In this document: in pieces, positions 28,401 to 37,429 of the stretch
Position numbering within the stretch: position 1 is the stretch's first letter
Layout: every line of letters starts with the position of its first letter
Source: PALSA-1003 sp963741315
GTDB lineage: Bacteria > Pseudomonadota > Gammaproteobacteria > Burkholderiales > Casimicrobiaceae
DNA: 64,000 nucleotides
Assembly: GCA_963741315.1 (NCBI GenBank)
Contig: CAVUHK010000007.1
Span: 24,796-88,795 of the forward strand
Direction of reading: 5' to 3'
Position numbers and translations under genes: made by a program
The notes under the pieces: model-generated
Database searches by the model: none
Told to the model about the DNA's origin: nothing
Seen by the model: the letters and a program-made list of their open reading frames with translations, nothing else

Positions 28401-28723
28401 CCGCCGCCGCCGAATACCTTGATGTTCGCGCCGCCGCGTTCGCGCAGCAGGTCGAGCATGTACTTGAAGAATTCGACGTGACCGCCCTGGTACGACGAGA
28501 TGGCGATGCCGTGTGCGTCCTCCTGCAATGCGCAGGTGACGATTTCGTCGACCGAGCGATTGTGGCCGAGGTGGATGACCTCGCAGCCGGTCGCCTGGAG
28601 GATGCGCCGCATGATGTTGATCGACGCGTCGTGGCCGTCGAACAGGCTCGCCGCGGTCACGAATCGCACCTTGTGAACGGGCTTCGTGACGGGCGGTTTC
28701 TTGGCGATCGAGACGTCGTTCAT
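25397..28723 (-). CDS. icmF: Fused isobutyryl-CoA mutase IcmF (B12 domain, G-protein chaperone, mutase)
   Basis: A 1,108-residue cytosolic enzyme that interconverts isobutyryl-CoA and n-butyryl-CoA with adenosylcobalamin. Domains in order: B12-binding (DGHDASI at 29-35, SSYQGGHVEFF); MeaB-like GTPase (Walker A GTGGAGKSS at 208-216, VAINKFDRKG at 344-353); and mutase barrel (RLSTAFDSVTLYG, GKVGNSGVS, IGVNTFRNP). A methylmalonyl-CoA mutase is less likely because its large subunit has B12 at the C-terminus. Residues 477-504 are encoded by a palindromic repeat inserted in frame in the linker after the GTPase domain, which explains the length above the usual ~1,090. A palindromic operator-like site lies upstream, and the serine hydrolase gene overlaps the stop. 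Confidence 0.92.
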   Translation of the reverse strand: MNDVSIAKKPPVTKPVHKVRFVTAASLFDGHDASINIMRRILQATGCEVIHLGHNRSVDEIVTCALQEDAHGIAISSYQGGHVEFFKYMLDLLRERGGANIKVFGGGGGVIVPSEIDELHAYGVTRIFSPEDGARLGLQGMINEIITACDVDLAHDLPKDLIALKAGDRRVLARFITGLEAEAVPAKLRDELLRAAEASKAPVLGITGTGGAGKSSLTDELIRRFRLDQQDRLKIAIISIDPSRRKSGGALLGDRIRMNAIGHPNIYMRSMATREAGSEISKSLPDAIAACKVAGFDLVVVETSGIGQGDAAIVPMVDVSLYVMTPEFGAASQLEKIDMLDFADFVAINKFDRKGAADALRDVRKQYQRNRELFKQAPDSMPVFGTIAARFNDDGVTALYQALAMRLAESGLATGAGTLPRVTTTFSTAQHAIVPSSRVRYLAEISEAVRGYHAWAKQQAQVARERQQLRATRDMLASSPRTRGPSDVATETTPLDSRVRGNDDGVADIDQLIVARDAALDARSKKLLDMWPQTKAAYTGDEYVVKIRGKELRSALTTISLSGTHIPKVALPRYEDDGEILRWQLTENVPGSFPFTAGVFAFKRENEDPTRMFAGEGDAFRTNKRFHLLADGMPAQRLSTAFDSVTLYGNDPAVRPDIYGKVGNSGVSIATFDDMKVLYSGFDLCDPKTSVSMTINGPAPTILAFYMNTAIDQQLEKFRVDNKREPTDDEAQKIRAWALSTVRGTVQADILKEDQGQNTCIFSTEFSLKVMGDIQEYFVQHDIKNFYSVSISGYHIAEAGANPISQLAFTLSNGFTFVEAYLARGMHIDDFAPNLSFFFSYGMDPEYAVIGRVARRIWAVAMRERYGANERSQKLKFHSQTSGRSLHAQEISFNDIRTTLQALISTYDNTNSLHTNAYDEAITTPTEDSVRRAMAIQLIINREWGLGKNENPNQGSFIIDELTDLVEEAVLKEFEAISERGGVLGAMETGYQRGKIQEESMYYEHQKHDGSYPIIGVNTFRNPHSDATPKKIELARSSDEEKQSQLARLAEFHARHAKQAPAALAKLQQTVIEDGNVFAELMRTVRVCSLGQITKALFEVGGEYRRSM
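27214..27294. repeat. Palindromic repeat element, copy 1, inside the icmF coding sequence
   Basis: An 81-base element beginning CGTCATT and ending GGGGACGACG. It has a GCGAACGCGGGAATCCAGTG left part and a CACTGGGTCCCCGCG right part that pair as nested inverted repeats. Two relatives lie at 38259-38355 and 44412-44500. Its length is 27 codons, so the icmF frame is kept; it encodes the stretch SSPRTRGPS to SRVRGNDDG. Elements with this CGTCATTCCCGCG...AATCCAGTG consensus resemble REP-type repeats of proteobacteria and are usually intergenic. Confidence 0.8.
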
Positions 28724-28800
28724 CGTCTCCTCCGGGACGCGGATGCGCGATCAGGCAACGAGGCGGACTGGAAGCTTACTCCCGTCGGCCAGGGCCTATG

Positions 28801-28829
28801 ACAGTACATTACGTTTACGTAAACGTCAA
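28801..28829 (-). promoter_or_regulatory. icmF promoter with a 16-base palindrome, candidate operator
   Basis: On the minus strand TTGACG (28829-28824) and TACTGT (28806-28801) are 17 bases apart, about 80 bases before the icmF ATG. A perfect palindrome, ACGTTTACGTAAACGT (28811-28826), fills the spacer and part of the -35. Palindromes with a TTACGTAA core are known operators of TetR- and MerR-type regulators of acyl-CoA and branched-chain catabolism, which suits an acyl-CoA mutase. The regulator is not in the window, so its identity is inference. Confidence 0.5.
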
Positions 28830-28922
28830 CAACCGCCTTGCGCGCCGCCCGGGAACCCGGCGCGATTCTGCGAGTCTGAATCGGCGCCATACTTCGGCCC
28901 TGCCAGGACCATTCATTCAGCC

Positions 28923-31676
28923 ATGCCCGCCATTCCCATGTTAGCCCTCGCTTCGCGCGCCCTCGCCGTATTGGCGCTGGCGATCGTGTCCGCCGCCGCG
29001 ACCGCCGCGCTGCCGCCCGGTGTCACTCAAGGACCCTCGGTCGAAGGCATCACCCAATACACCCTCGCCAACGGCTTGCGCGTGCTGCTGTTCCCCGATG
29101 CCTCCACCCCGAAAATCACGGTCAACGTGACCTACCTCGTCGGCTCGCGCATGGAGAACTACGGCGAGACCGGCATGGCGCACCTGCTCGAGCATCTGGT
29201 GTTCAAGGGCACGCCCTCGCGCGGCAACATCTTTGCCGCGCTCGGTCAGCGCGGCATGAACTTCAACGGGACCACCAGCTACGATCGCACCAACTATTTC
29301 GAGACCTTCACCGCCTCCGACGAGAACCTGGACTGGGCGCTGGAGATGGAGGCCGATCGCATGGTCAACTCGTTCATCGCGCGCAAGGACCTCGACAGCG
29401 AAATGACGGTCGTGCGCAACGAGCTGGAGAGCGGCGAAAACGACCCGGGGCGCGTGCTGTCGCAACGCACGCAGGCGGCGGGCTTTACCTGGCACAACTA
29501 CGGCAAGTCGCCGATCGGCGCGCGCAGCGACGTCGAAAACGTCGATATCGGTCGCCTGCAGGCGTTCTACCGTCTCTACTACCAGCCCGACAACGCGGTG
29601 CTGGTTCTCGCCGGCGCCTTCGATCCGGACAAGGCGCTCTCGCTGATCGCGAAGTATTTCGGCCCCATACCGAAACCCGGGCGCGTACTGCCGCGCCTCT
29701 ATACGCAGGAGCCGGTGCAGGACGGCGAACGACGCGTCACGGTGCGCCGCGTCGCCAATGCGCAGTGGCTCACGGCGATGTATCACACGCTGCCCGGCGC
29801 GCATCCGGACGCGGTCGCACTCGAGGCCGCCGTCGACCTCATGACCCTGTCGCCCGGCGGCCGGCTCTACCGGTCGCTGGTCGAAACCGGCAAGGCCAGC
29901 GATATCGGGGGCTACGCGTACAACGCCTTCGACCCCGGCTATGCCTTGTTCATCGCGCAGGTTCCGGAGCGCGACCCCATCGACATCGCGCGCGATGCGA
30001 TGCTCGGCACGATCGAGGGCGTCAAACAGCAGCCGGTCGCGGCCGCCGAACTCGATCGCGTGCGCGCGCGCACGCTCAAGAGCTTCGACGAGACCCTGAA
30101 CGACCCGCAGCGCCTTGGCGTGGCGCTGTCGTCGGCCATCGCACAAGGCGATTGGAGGTTGTTCTTCCTGCGCCGCGACCGCTGGCGTGCACTCACTACG
30201 GCCGACGTCGATCGCGTGGCCGCCGCCTACTTCAAGGCTGCGAACCGCACGGTCGGCCAGTTCATACCCGATCCCTCTCCCGACCGCTCGCCTTCACCGC
30301 CCGGCGTCGATGTCGCCGCCCTGGTAAGCAATTACAAAGGCGACGCGCCGGTCGCGGCCGGCGAAACCTTCGACGCGACGCCCGCCAACCTCGACGCGCG
30401 CGCGCAGCGCTTCACGCTGGCCAACGGCATGAAGGTCGTGCTGCTGCCAAAGAAAACGCGTGGCGAAACGGTCAACTTTGCGCTGCGCCTGCATTACGGC
30501 GACGTCGCCACCGTCGCCGGCAAGGCGGGGCTCGGTCAGTTGACCGGCGGCATGCTCACGCGTGGCACGACGCAGCGCAGCCGGCAAGACCTGCAGGACA
30601 CGCTAGCCAAGCTCAAGTCTTCACTGAACGTCAACGGCGACCAGACGAGCGCTTCGGCCACCGGCCAGACGGTGCGCGCCAACCTCGCGCCCACGCTCGA
30701 CCTGCTGTCCGAAGTGTTGCGCTCGCCTTCCTTTCCTGCGGCGGAACTGGACACGCTCAAGCGCGCCAGCATCACCGACATCGAGGAGACTCGCGACGAC
30801 CCGCAGGCGCAGGCAGTCCTGGGCCTGCGTCGTTACGATAATCCGTATCCCAAGGGAGACGCTCGCTACGTACCGACGGTCGACGAAGAAATCGCCGAAC
30901 TGCGGGCGCCAGACGTCGAGGCGCTGAAGCGCTTCCACCGCGAGTTCTATGGCGCCTCGGTCGCCGAACTTGCGATCGTCGGCGATTTCGACGTTGCAGC
31001 CGTCAAGACCCAGCTCGAGCGACTGTTCGGCAACTGGACCTCGCCCGCGGCATTCACCCGCGTGCCGCAACCACTGATCGTGAAGCGCGCGACTGCAGTC
31101 CCCATCGAAACCCCCGACAAGGCCAACGCCTTTTTCATCGGCCAGAGCGCGTTCGCGTTGAACGACCGCAGCCCCGACTATCCGGCGGTGCTCGTTGCCG
31201 AATACCTGTTCGGCGGCTCGCCCAATTCGCGATTGTTCAAGCGGATACGGCAAACCGAGGGCCTGAGCTACGGCGTGGGCACGCAGATGCGCGTAAGCAG
31301 CTTCGAACCCAACGCGGCAATCAACGTCTACGCCATATTCGCACCCGAGAACCTCGCTCGTCTGCGCACTGCCGTTGCCGAGGAAGTCGACCGCGCGCTG
31401 CGCGACGGCTTTACCGCCGACGAAGTCGCCGACGCCAAGCGCTCGCTCCTGCAACGGCGCATGCTTGCCCGCAGCCAGGACGCGACTGTCGCCGGGGCGC
31501 TGGTGGAGCAGGCGTATCTGGGCCGCACGTTCGCCAATTCGGCGCAGGTCGACAAAGCCATCGAAGCGCTCACACCCGAGCAGGTCAACGCTGCCCTGCG
31601 CAACTACGTCAAGGGCGATGCCTTCGCCTCGTACTTTGCCGGAGACTTCGCGAAGACGGTCGCAAAGACAAAATAG
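28923..31676 (+). CDS. M16-family zinc metallopeptidase, two-domain
   Basis: A 917-residue insulinase/pitrilysin-type peptidase with a signal peptide (to about TAAL). The inverted zinc motif HLLEH lies in TGMAHLLEHLVFKGT, with the downstream Glu in VVRNELESGENDPG. Two repeated M16 halves follow; the second starts near residue 490 (QRFTLANGMKVVLLPKKT) and lacks HXXEH, as usual for the non-catalytic half. It should degrade peptides in the periplasm. The ATG at 28923 is preferred because it leads into the signal peptide; an ATG at 28938 is also possible. It is divergent from icmF. Confidence 0.88.
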   Translation: MPAIPMLALASRALAVLALAIVSAAATAALPPGVTQGPSVEGITQYTLANGLRVLLFPDASTPKITVNVTYLVGSRMENYGETGMAHLLEHLVFKGTPSRGNIFAALGQRGMNFNGTTSYDRTNYFETFTASDENLDWALEMEADRMVNSFIARKDLDSEMTVVRNELESGENDPGRVLSQRTQAAGFTWHNYGKSPIGARSDVENVDIGRLQAFYRLYYQPDNAVLVLAGAFDPDKALSLIAKYFGPIPKPGRVLPRLYTQEPVQDGERRVTVRRVANAQWLTAMYHTLPGAHPDAVALEAAVDLMTLSPGGRLYRSLVETGKASDIGGYAYNAFDPGYALFIAQVPERDPIDIARDAMLGTIEGVKQQPVAAAELDRVRARTLKSFDETLNDPQRLGVALSSAIAQGDWRLFFLRRDRWRALTTADVDRVAAAYFKAANRTVGQFIPDPSPDRSPSPPGVDVAALVSNYKGDAPVAAGETFDATPANLDARAQRFTLANGMKVVLLPKKTRGETVNFALRLHYGDVATVAGKAGLGQLTGGMLTRGTTQRSRQDLQDTLAKLKSSLNVNGDQTSASATGQTVRANLAPTLDLLSEVLRSPSFPAAELDTLKRASITDIEETRDDPQAQAVLGLRRYDNPYPKGDARYVPTVDEEIAELRAPDVEALKRFHREFYGASVAELAIVGDFDVAAVKTQLERLFGNWTSPAAFTRVPQPLIVKRATAVPIETPDKANAFFIGQSAFALNDRSPDYPAVLVAEYLFGGSPNSRLFKRIRQTEGLSYGVGTQMRVSSFEPNAAINVYAIFAPENLARLRTAVAEEVDRALRDGFTADEVADAKRSLLQRRMLARSQDATVAGALVEQAYLGRTFANSAQVDKAIEALTPEQVNAALRNYVKGDAFASYFAGDFAKTVAKTK

Positions 31677-31689
31677 CCGTCGGTTGCGC

Positions 31690-32484
31690 TCACCATTCTC
31701 CGACCAGCTGCGTGAGCGGTGCGGAGATGCCTTTGGCGCAAGCCAGCACCGGCGCCGGTTTGCGCAGGCCCTGCGGTCCTGGGAACGGCGCGGCGAAGCC
31801 GCCTGCTTCCTCGACGAGCAGCAACCCTGCCATCGCATCCCACGAATTGAGCGAGAGCTCGATGAAGGCATCGTAGCGTCCGGCTGCGACATGCGCGAGC
31901 TGCAGTGCGCCTGCGCCCATGTTGCGCATTGCGGCGCCGCTGTCCATGAGCTTCTGGCGCAGCACCATGTAGCGCGGTTCCGGGTACCGGTCGTGGTGCC
32001 CGAGGCAGATGAACGCCTTGGCCACACCCGCGCAATCGCTTGCACGCAATCGTTCCTCGCCCTTGCTGCGCGTGCACCATGCGCCGTGGCCCCGGCGTGC
32101 GTGAAACACCTCGCCGTGCTCGGGGTCGGACACCACGCCGATTTCTCGCCGCCCGTTCTCCACGTAGGCGATCGACACACAGTAGTAACGCGCGCCGCGC
32201 AGGAAATTATGCGTGCCGTCGATCGGGTCGACGATCCACATGCGCTCCTCGGCACCGGTGAATTCCGCGGCCGACTCCTCGCCCAGGAACGCGTCTTCGG
32301 GGAAGTCGCGTGCGATCTCGGCGCGGATTAGCGCTTCGACCGCGCGATCGGCGTGGCTGACGAAGTCCTGCGCGCCCTTGGCTTCCACCGGCAGGCTCCC
32401 GCGCTGGACAAAGTAGCGATGCGCAAGGCGACTGGCCTTTGCGGCGATTTCTTGCGCTGCGGCATAGCGAGCAGTTATCGACAC
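31690..32484 (-). CDS. Inositol monophosphatase-family protein
   Basis: A 264-residue Mg2+-dependent phosphatase. Motifs visible are FLGEESAAEF, the metal-site signature WIVDPIDGTHNFL and the C-terminal WDAMAGLLLVEEAGG. These place it in the IMPase superfamily, which hydrolyses inositol-1-phosphate or related sugar phosphates. I chose the GTG at 32484 because conserved helices begin right after it and GAAAGG precedes it; the ATG at 32658 would add unrelated sequence. It stands divergent from the inositol catabolic operon, so release of free inositol from its phosphate is a natural role (inference). Confidence 0.85.
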   Translation of the reverse strand: MSITARYAAAQEIAAKASRLAHRYFVQRGSLPVEAKGAQDFVSHADRAVEALIRAEIARDFPEDAFLGEESAAEFTGAEERMWIVDPIDGTHNFLRGARYYCVSIAYVENGRREIGVVSDPEHGEVFHARRGHGAWCTRSKGEERLRASDCAGVAKAFICLGHHDRYPEPRYMVLRQKLMDSGAAMRNMGAGALQLAHVAAGRYDAFIELSLNSWDAMAGLLLVEEAGGFAAPFPGPQGLRKPAPVLACAKGISAPLTQLVGEW

Positions 32485-32707
32485 AGCTGCCTTTCGGATG
32501 GGTAGTGGCGGAAGTCGCGGATGGCTTGCGTCGTCGACGGCCACCACCGATGATATTCCATCGCTGTTGCCTGCGGCGCTTGCTCTCCGGCGCGAAGTCC
32601 GCGAAAATTCCCGTTGCCATGCCTGCGCCGCATATCTGCGGCAATGCAGCGTATGCACAATCGCACGTTGCCGGCTTCGCAGCCTTCAGCGGCAACCACA
32701 ATCGACC

Positions 32708-34661
32708 ATGCACAACGCCACCCGCTTCGCTCCCGACCGGACGCTCGACGTCATTTGCCTCGGACGCTTCGCGGTCGACTTCTACGCCCAGCAGATCGGC
32801 GCGCGCCTCGAAGATGTCACCAGTTTCGCCAAGTATCTGGGGGGGTCGTCGGCGAACACCGCCTTCGGCTGCGCGCGGCTCGGACTGAAGGCGGCGCTGA
32901 TTTCGCGCGTCGGCGACGACGGCAACGGCCGTTTCCTGGTGGAGACCATCGCCCGCGAAGGCTGCGACGTGAGCCACGTCAGCACCGATCCGCAACGGCT
33001 CACCGGCGCCGTCGTGCTCGGGATCAAGGACAAGGACACGTTTCCGCTGATCTTCATGCGCGAGAACTGCGCAGACATGGCGATCACCGAAGACGACGTC
33101 GACGAAGCCTTCATCGCCAGGAGCCGTGCGTTGCTCATCACAGGCACGCACTTTTCGACCGAGTACATCAACCGCATCAGCAACCTCGCGCTGGACCGCG
33201 CGCGCAAGAACGACGTGCGCACCGTGCTCGACATCGACTATCGACCCGTGCTGTGGGGACTGACCGCGCGCGGCGACGGCGAGACGCGCTACGTTCGCTC
33301 CGACACGGTGACCGCGCACCTGCAGCGCATCCTCCCCAAGATCGACCTGGCGATCGGTACCATCGAGGAGTTCAACATTGCCGGCGGCAGCACCGACATC
33401 ATGGAATCGCTGCGTGCGGTGCGCGCGGTGAGCAAGGCCGTGCTGGTGGTCAAGCGCGGGCCGCTGGGTTGCGCGGTGATCGATGGCGCGATTCCGCGCT
33501 CGCTCGACGATGCGTTCAACGGCAAGGGGGTCGAAGTCGCGGTGCTCAATGTGCTCGGCGCGGGCGATGCCTTCTCCGCCGGATTCCTCTCCGGCTGGGT
33601 GCGCGGTGAGGATTACGCCGCCAGCACGCGCTACGCCAATGCCTGCGGCGCGCTGGTGGTGTCGCGTCACGGTTGCGCGCCGGCGATGCCGACGCGCATC
33701 GAGCTCGACTACTTCATCGCCAACGCCGAGAGCATTCCACGGCCGGACCAGGACGCCACGCTTACGCGCTTGCATCGCGTCACCGCGCCGCGCTCGCGCC
33801 ACGACGAAGTGCTGGCCTTCGCGTTCGATCATCGCAACCAGTTCTTCGACCTGGCGCAGGAAACCGGCGCGAGCGAGGCGCGCCTGCCGAACGCTCAAGC
33901 GCCTCTTCGTCGAAGCGGTTGCCGAAACCGAGGTGGCGCTCGGGTTGACCGGCAGCGTCGGCCTGCTATGCGACGATCGCTACGGACAGGACGCGCTCAA
34001 TGCGGCGAGCGGCCGCGACTGGTGGATCGGCCGCCCGGTCGAACTGCCCGGTTCCAATCCGCTGGTCTTCGACCGCGGCCGCTCGGTCGGCACCCACCTG
34101 ATCTCCTGGCCGCACGAGCACATCGTCAAGTGCCTGGTCAAATATCATCCCGACGACGCGATGGAAAATCGCCTCGAACAGGAAGCGCAGGTGCGCGCGC
34201 TTTACGAGGCGACCCAGGCGAGCGGTCACGAGTTGCTGCTCGAGATCATTCCCCCGGCCGAGTTGCCGCGCGAGCCAGACACGGTGCTGCGCGCGCTCAA
34301 GCGCTTCTACAACCTGGGCATCTATCCGGAGTGGTGGAAACTCGAGTCGATGACCGCCGCGCAATGGCGCTCTATCGACGCGCTCATTGCCGAGCGCGAT
34401 CCTTACTGTCGCGGCGTGGTCATGCTGGGTCTCGCCGCAACGGTCGAGGCGCTGGCGGCGGGCTTTCGCGAAGCGAGCACAAGCACTTCGTGCAAGGGCT
34501 TCGCCGTGGGCCGCACGATCTTTCACGAGCCGGCCAAAGCGTGGCTCGCCGGAAAATGCGACGACGCGGCGCTAAAGCGAATGGTGCGCGAGCGCTACGA
34601 GGCGCTGATCGGCGCGTGGCGCCAGGCGCGCGCGACGGCAGTGCGCGAGCGCGCAGCATGA
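32708..34661 (+). pseudogene. iolC: 5-dehydro-2-deoxygluconokinase fused to DUF2090 (IolC), with a frameshift
   Basis: The N-terminal PfkB-type kinase domain (about 330 residues) shows LGRFAVDFYAQQIG, KYLGGSSANTAFG and the catalytic segment NVLGAGDAFSAGFLSGW. It phosphorylates 5-dehydro-2-deoxygluconate in inositol breakdown. A DUF2090 domain follows (HRNQFFDLAQETG onwards), and its continuation LKRLFVEAVAETEVALGL is in another frame. One extra A at 33890-33891 explains the break: removing it joins the two parts exactly. Kinase-DUF2090 fusions are common in proteobacteria, and the DUF2090 part is an aldolase-like barrel. The stop overlaps iolD in ATGA. It may be a working gene with an assembly indel. 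Confidence 0.85.
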
Positions 34662-36512
34662 ATACGACAGTGCGCCTGACCATGGCGCAGGCGCTGGTGC
34701 GCTTCCTCGCCGCGCAGCGGGTTGCTGCGCCCGGAGGAACCGAGCCGCTGTTTGGCGGCGTGTTTGCGATCTTCGGCCACGGCAACGTTGCTGGCATGGG
34801 CGAAGCGCTCTACGGCCAGCGCGACGCGCTACCCACCTACCGTGGTCACAACGAACAAGCGATGGCCCACGCTGCCATCGCCTACGCCAAGGCGCACCTG
34901 CGCCGGCGCATGATGGCGTGCACCTCGTCGATCGGTCCCGGCGCCACCAATTTCGTCACCGCGGCGGCGCTGGCGCATGTCAACCGCCTGCCGGTGCTGT
35001 TTCTGCCCGGCGACGTATTCGTCTCGCGCGCGCCCGACCCGGTGCTGCAGCAGGTCGAGGACTTCCAGGACGGCACCGTGTCGGCCAACGACTGCTTCCG
35101 GCCGGTGTCGCGCTATTTCGATCGCATCGTCCATCCCGAGCAGCTGCTCTCGGCGCTGCCGCGCGCGCTGCACGTGCTCACCGATCCCGCACTGTGCGGG
35201 CCGGTGACGCTGGCGTTGCCGCAGGACGTGCAGACGATGGCGTGGGACTATCCCGAAGCGTTCTTTGCGCCGACGACCATCACTTTCCGCGCGCCGCCCC
35301 CGGACGCCGCCGAGCTCGAGCGCGCGGTCTCGCTCCTGCGCGCCGCCCAGCGTCCGATGATCGTCGCCGGCGGCGGCGTGCTCTACGGCATGGCCAGTGA
35401 CGCGCTGCGCGCCTTCGCCGAAACGCACGGCGTGCCGGTCGCCGAGACGCAGGCTGGCAAAGGCGCTCTGCCCTGGGACCATCCGCTGCAGGCGGGCGCG
35501 ATCGGCGTCACCGGCTCGTCCGCTGCCAATGCGCTGGCGAGCGCCGCCGATGTCGTCCTCGCGGTTGGCTCGCGACTGCAGGATTTCACCACCGCTTCGC
35601 ATTCGCTGTTCCCGCAGGCGCAATTGCTCGGCCTGAACGTCAACGCCTTCGACGCCATCAAATGGCGCGGCAGCAAACTGCAAGCCGACGCGCGGCTCGG
35701 GTCTGGAGGCGCTGTCGCAAGCACTGCGCGGTTGGCGCTCCGAGGCCGCATGGCAGACGCGCGCGCAGGCGGCCGCCGACGCCTGGCGTGCCGACGTCGC
35801 GCGCATCACCGGAGTGCGCGATGTCGCGCTGCCCTACGAAGGCGACGTGATCGGCGCGGTCCAGCGCAGCGCCAGCGACTCGCCTGCGCGCGACATCGTG
35901 GTCTGCGCCGCGGGCACCTTGCCTGCCGAGTTGCACAAGCTGTGGCGCACGTCGACCCCCGGCGGCTATCACATGGAATACGGCTACTCGTGCATGGGCT
36001 ACGAGATTGCCGGCGGCCTCGGCGTAAAAATGGCCCGGCCCGAGCGCGAAGTCATCGTCATGGTCGGCGACGGCAGCTATCTCATGCTCAATTCCGAGCT
36101 CGCGACTTCGCTGCTGCTCGACCGGAAGCTGATCGTGGTCGTGCTCGACAATCACGGCTATGCCTGCATCAATCGCCTGCAGCAGGCTTGCGGTGGCGAG
36201 CCCTTCAACAACCTGCTCGCCGACACGGTGCAGGGCAAGGACGGCGCGCCGCGCATCGACTTCGCCGCGCACGCCGCGGCGATGGGCGCGACCGCCGAGA
36301 ACGTGAAGACGATCCCCGAACTCGAGGCCGCGATGCAACGCGCCCGCGCGTCGCGGCGCACCTACGTGATCTGCATCGAGACCGACCCCGCGCGCACGAC
36401 GCAGGAAGGTGGCTGGTGGTGGGAGGTCGCCGTGCCGGAGGTGTCCGTGCGCAGCGAAGTCGTCGCCGCGCATGCGCAGTACGTCGAGAACAAACGCCGG
36501 CAAGAGCCATGA
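34658..36512 (+). pseudogene. iolD: 3D-(3,5/4)-trihydroxycyclohexane-1,2-dione hydrolase (IolD), with a frameshift
   Basis: A thiamine-diphosphate enzyme that opens the ring in inositol breakdown. The N-terminal part (MAQALVRFLAAQ, YRGHNEQAMAHAAIAYAKA, SSIGPGATNFVTAAA) is in one frame up to about 35698. The C-terminal part, with the ThDP motif VGDGSYLMLNSELATSLLL and DNHGYACINRLQ, is in another. One extra G in the GGG run at 35699-35701 accounts for it: correction gives ARLGLEALSQAL. Start ATG at 34658 overlaps the iolC stop, and the stop overlaps iolE in ATGA. Corrected length is about 617 residues, close to normal. Confidence 0.87.
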
Positions 36513-37429
36513 CCCGGCGCTTCGACGTGAAGATCGGCATCAATCCGCTGTCGTGGAGCAACGACGACCTACCCTCACTGGGCGGTGAGACGCCGCTCGA
36601 GGTCGCGCTGACCGAAGGCAAGGCGATCGGCTACCAGGGCTTCGAATTGGGCAACAAGTTCCCGCGCGAGTCGGCGGCGCTGCGCAAGGTGCTGTCCTCG
36701 CATGGCCTGGAACTCGTCTCGGGCTGGTACTCGGGCCGACTCGCGCGCCGCTCGGTGGAAGAGGAAATCGCGGCGGTCGGCCCGCACCTGAAGCTGCTCG
36801 CGGACAACGGCGCTAAGGTGATGGTCTACGGCGAAGTCGCCGACAGCATCCAGGGCGCCAGCGTTCCTCTGTACAAGCGCCCGCGGTTTTTCACGCCGGA
36901 GCAATGGCAGGGCTACGCCGATCGGCTCACCGCCTTCGCCAGGCACACGCTCGCGCACGGTGTGCGCGTGGCGTATCACCATCACATGGGCGCTTACGTC
37001 GAATCGCCGGCCGACGTCGATCGCCTGATGACGCTGGTGGGTCCCGAAGTGGGTCTGCTCTTCGACAGCGGTCACATGACCTTCGCCGGCGGCGACGCCA
37101 CCGCGATGCTCGCCAAACACGTCCGGCGCGTCTGCCACGTGCACTGCAAGGATGTCCGCCCCGAGGTGATTAGGCTGGCGAAGAACGGCGACTGGAGTTT
37201 CCTGCAGGCGGTCATCAACGGTGCGTTCACGGTGCCGGGCGACGGTGCGGTTGCGTTCGCGCCGTTGCTGCAACTGTTGCACGACAACGGCTATGCGGGC
37301 TGGCTGGTGGTCGAGGCGGAACAGGATCCGGTGATTGCGCCGAGTTATCGCTACGCCAACAAGGGCTACCGGCACCTGCGTGACCTGGTGACGTCGATCG
37401 AGGCTTCGGGCAAGGGAGCGGCGGGATGA
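36509..37429 (+). CDS. iolE: Inosose (myo-inosose-2) dehydratase, IolE
   Basis: A 306-residue sugar phosphate isomerase-like TIM barrel that removes water from 2-keto-myo-inositol. It begins KIGINPLSWSNDDLPSLGG, characteristic of IolE. Metal-ligand candidates lie in YHHHMGAYVE, LLFDSGHMTFAGGD, VCHVHCKDVRP and LVVEAEQDP. Its ATG overlaps the iolD stop (36509-36512) and its stop overlaps the iolB start (37426-37429), so translation is coupled throughout. Confidence 0.92.
   Translation: MTRRFDVKIGINPLSWSNDDLPSLGGETPLEVALTEGKAIGYQGFELGNKFPRESAALRKVLSSHGLELVSGWYSGRLARRSVEEEIAAVGPHLKLLADNGAKVMVYGEVADSIQGASVPLYKRPRFFTPEQWQGYADRLTAFARHTLAHGVRVAYHHHMGAYVESPADVDRLMTLVGPEVGLLFDSGHMTFAGGDATAMLAKHVRRVCHVHCKDVRPEVIRLAKNGDWSFLQAVINGAFTVPGDGAVAFAPLLQLLHDNGYAGWLVVEAEQDPVIAPSYRYANKGYRHLRDLVTSIEASGKGAAG

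Noticed and set aside
32498..37429. A single open frame of about 1,643 codons on the plus strand
   Set aside because: It is not one protein. It runs through iolC, a shadow of the DUF2090 part, the start of iolD, another shadow and iolE. The iolC and iolD frameshifts create the apparent giant frame.
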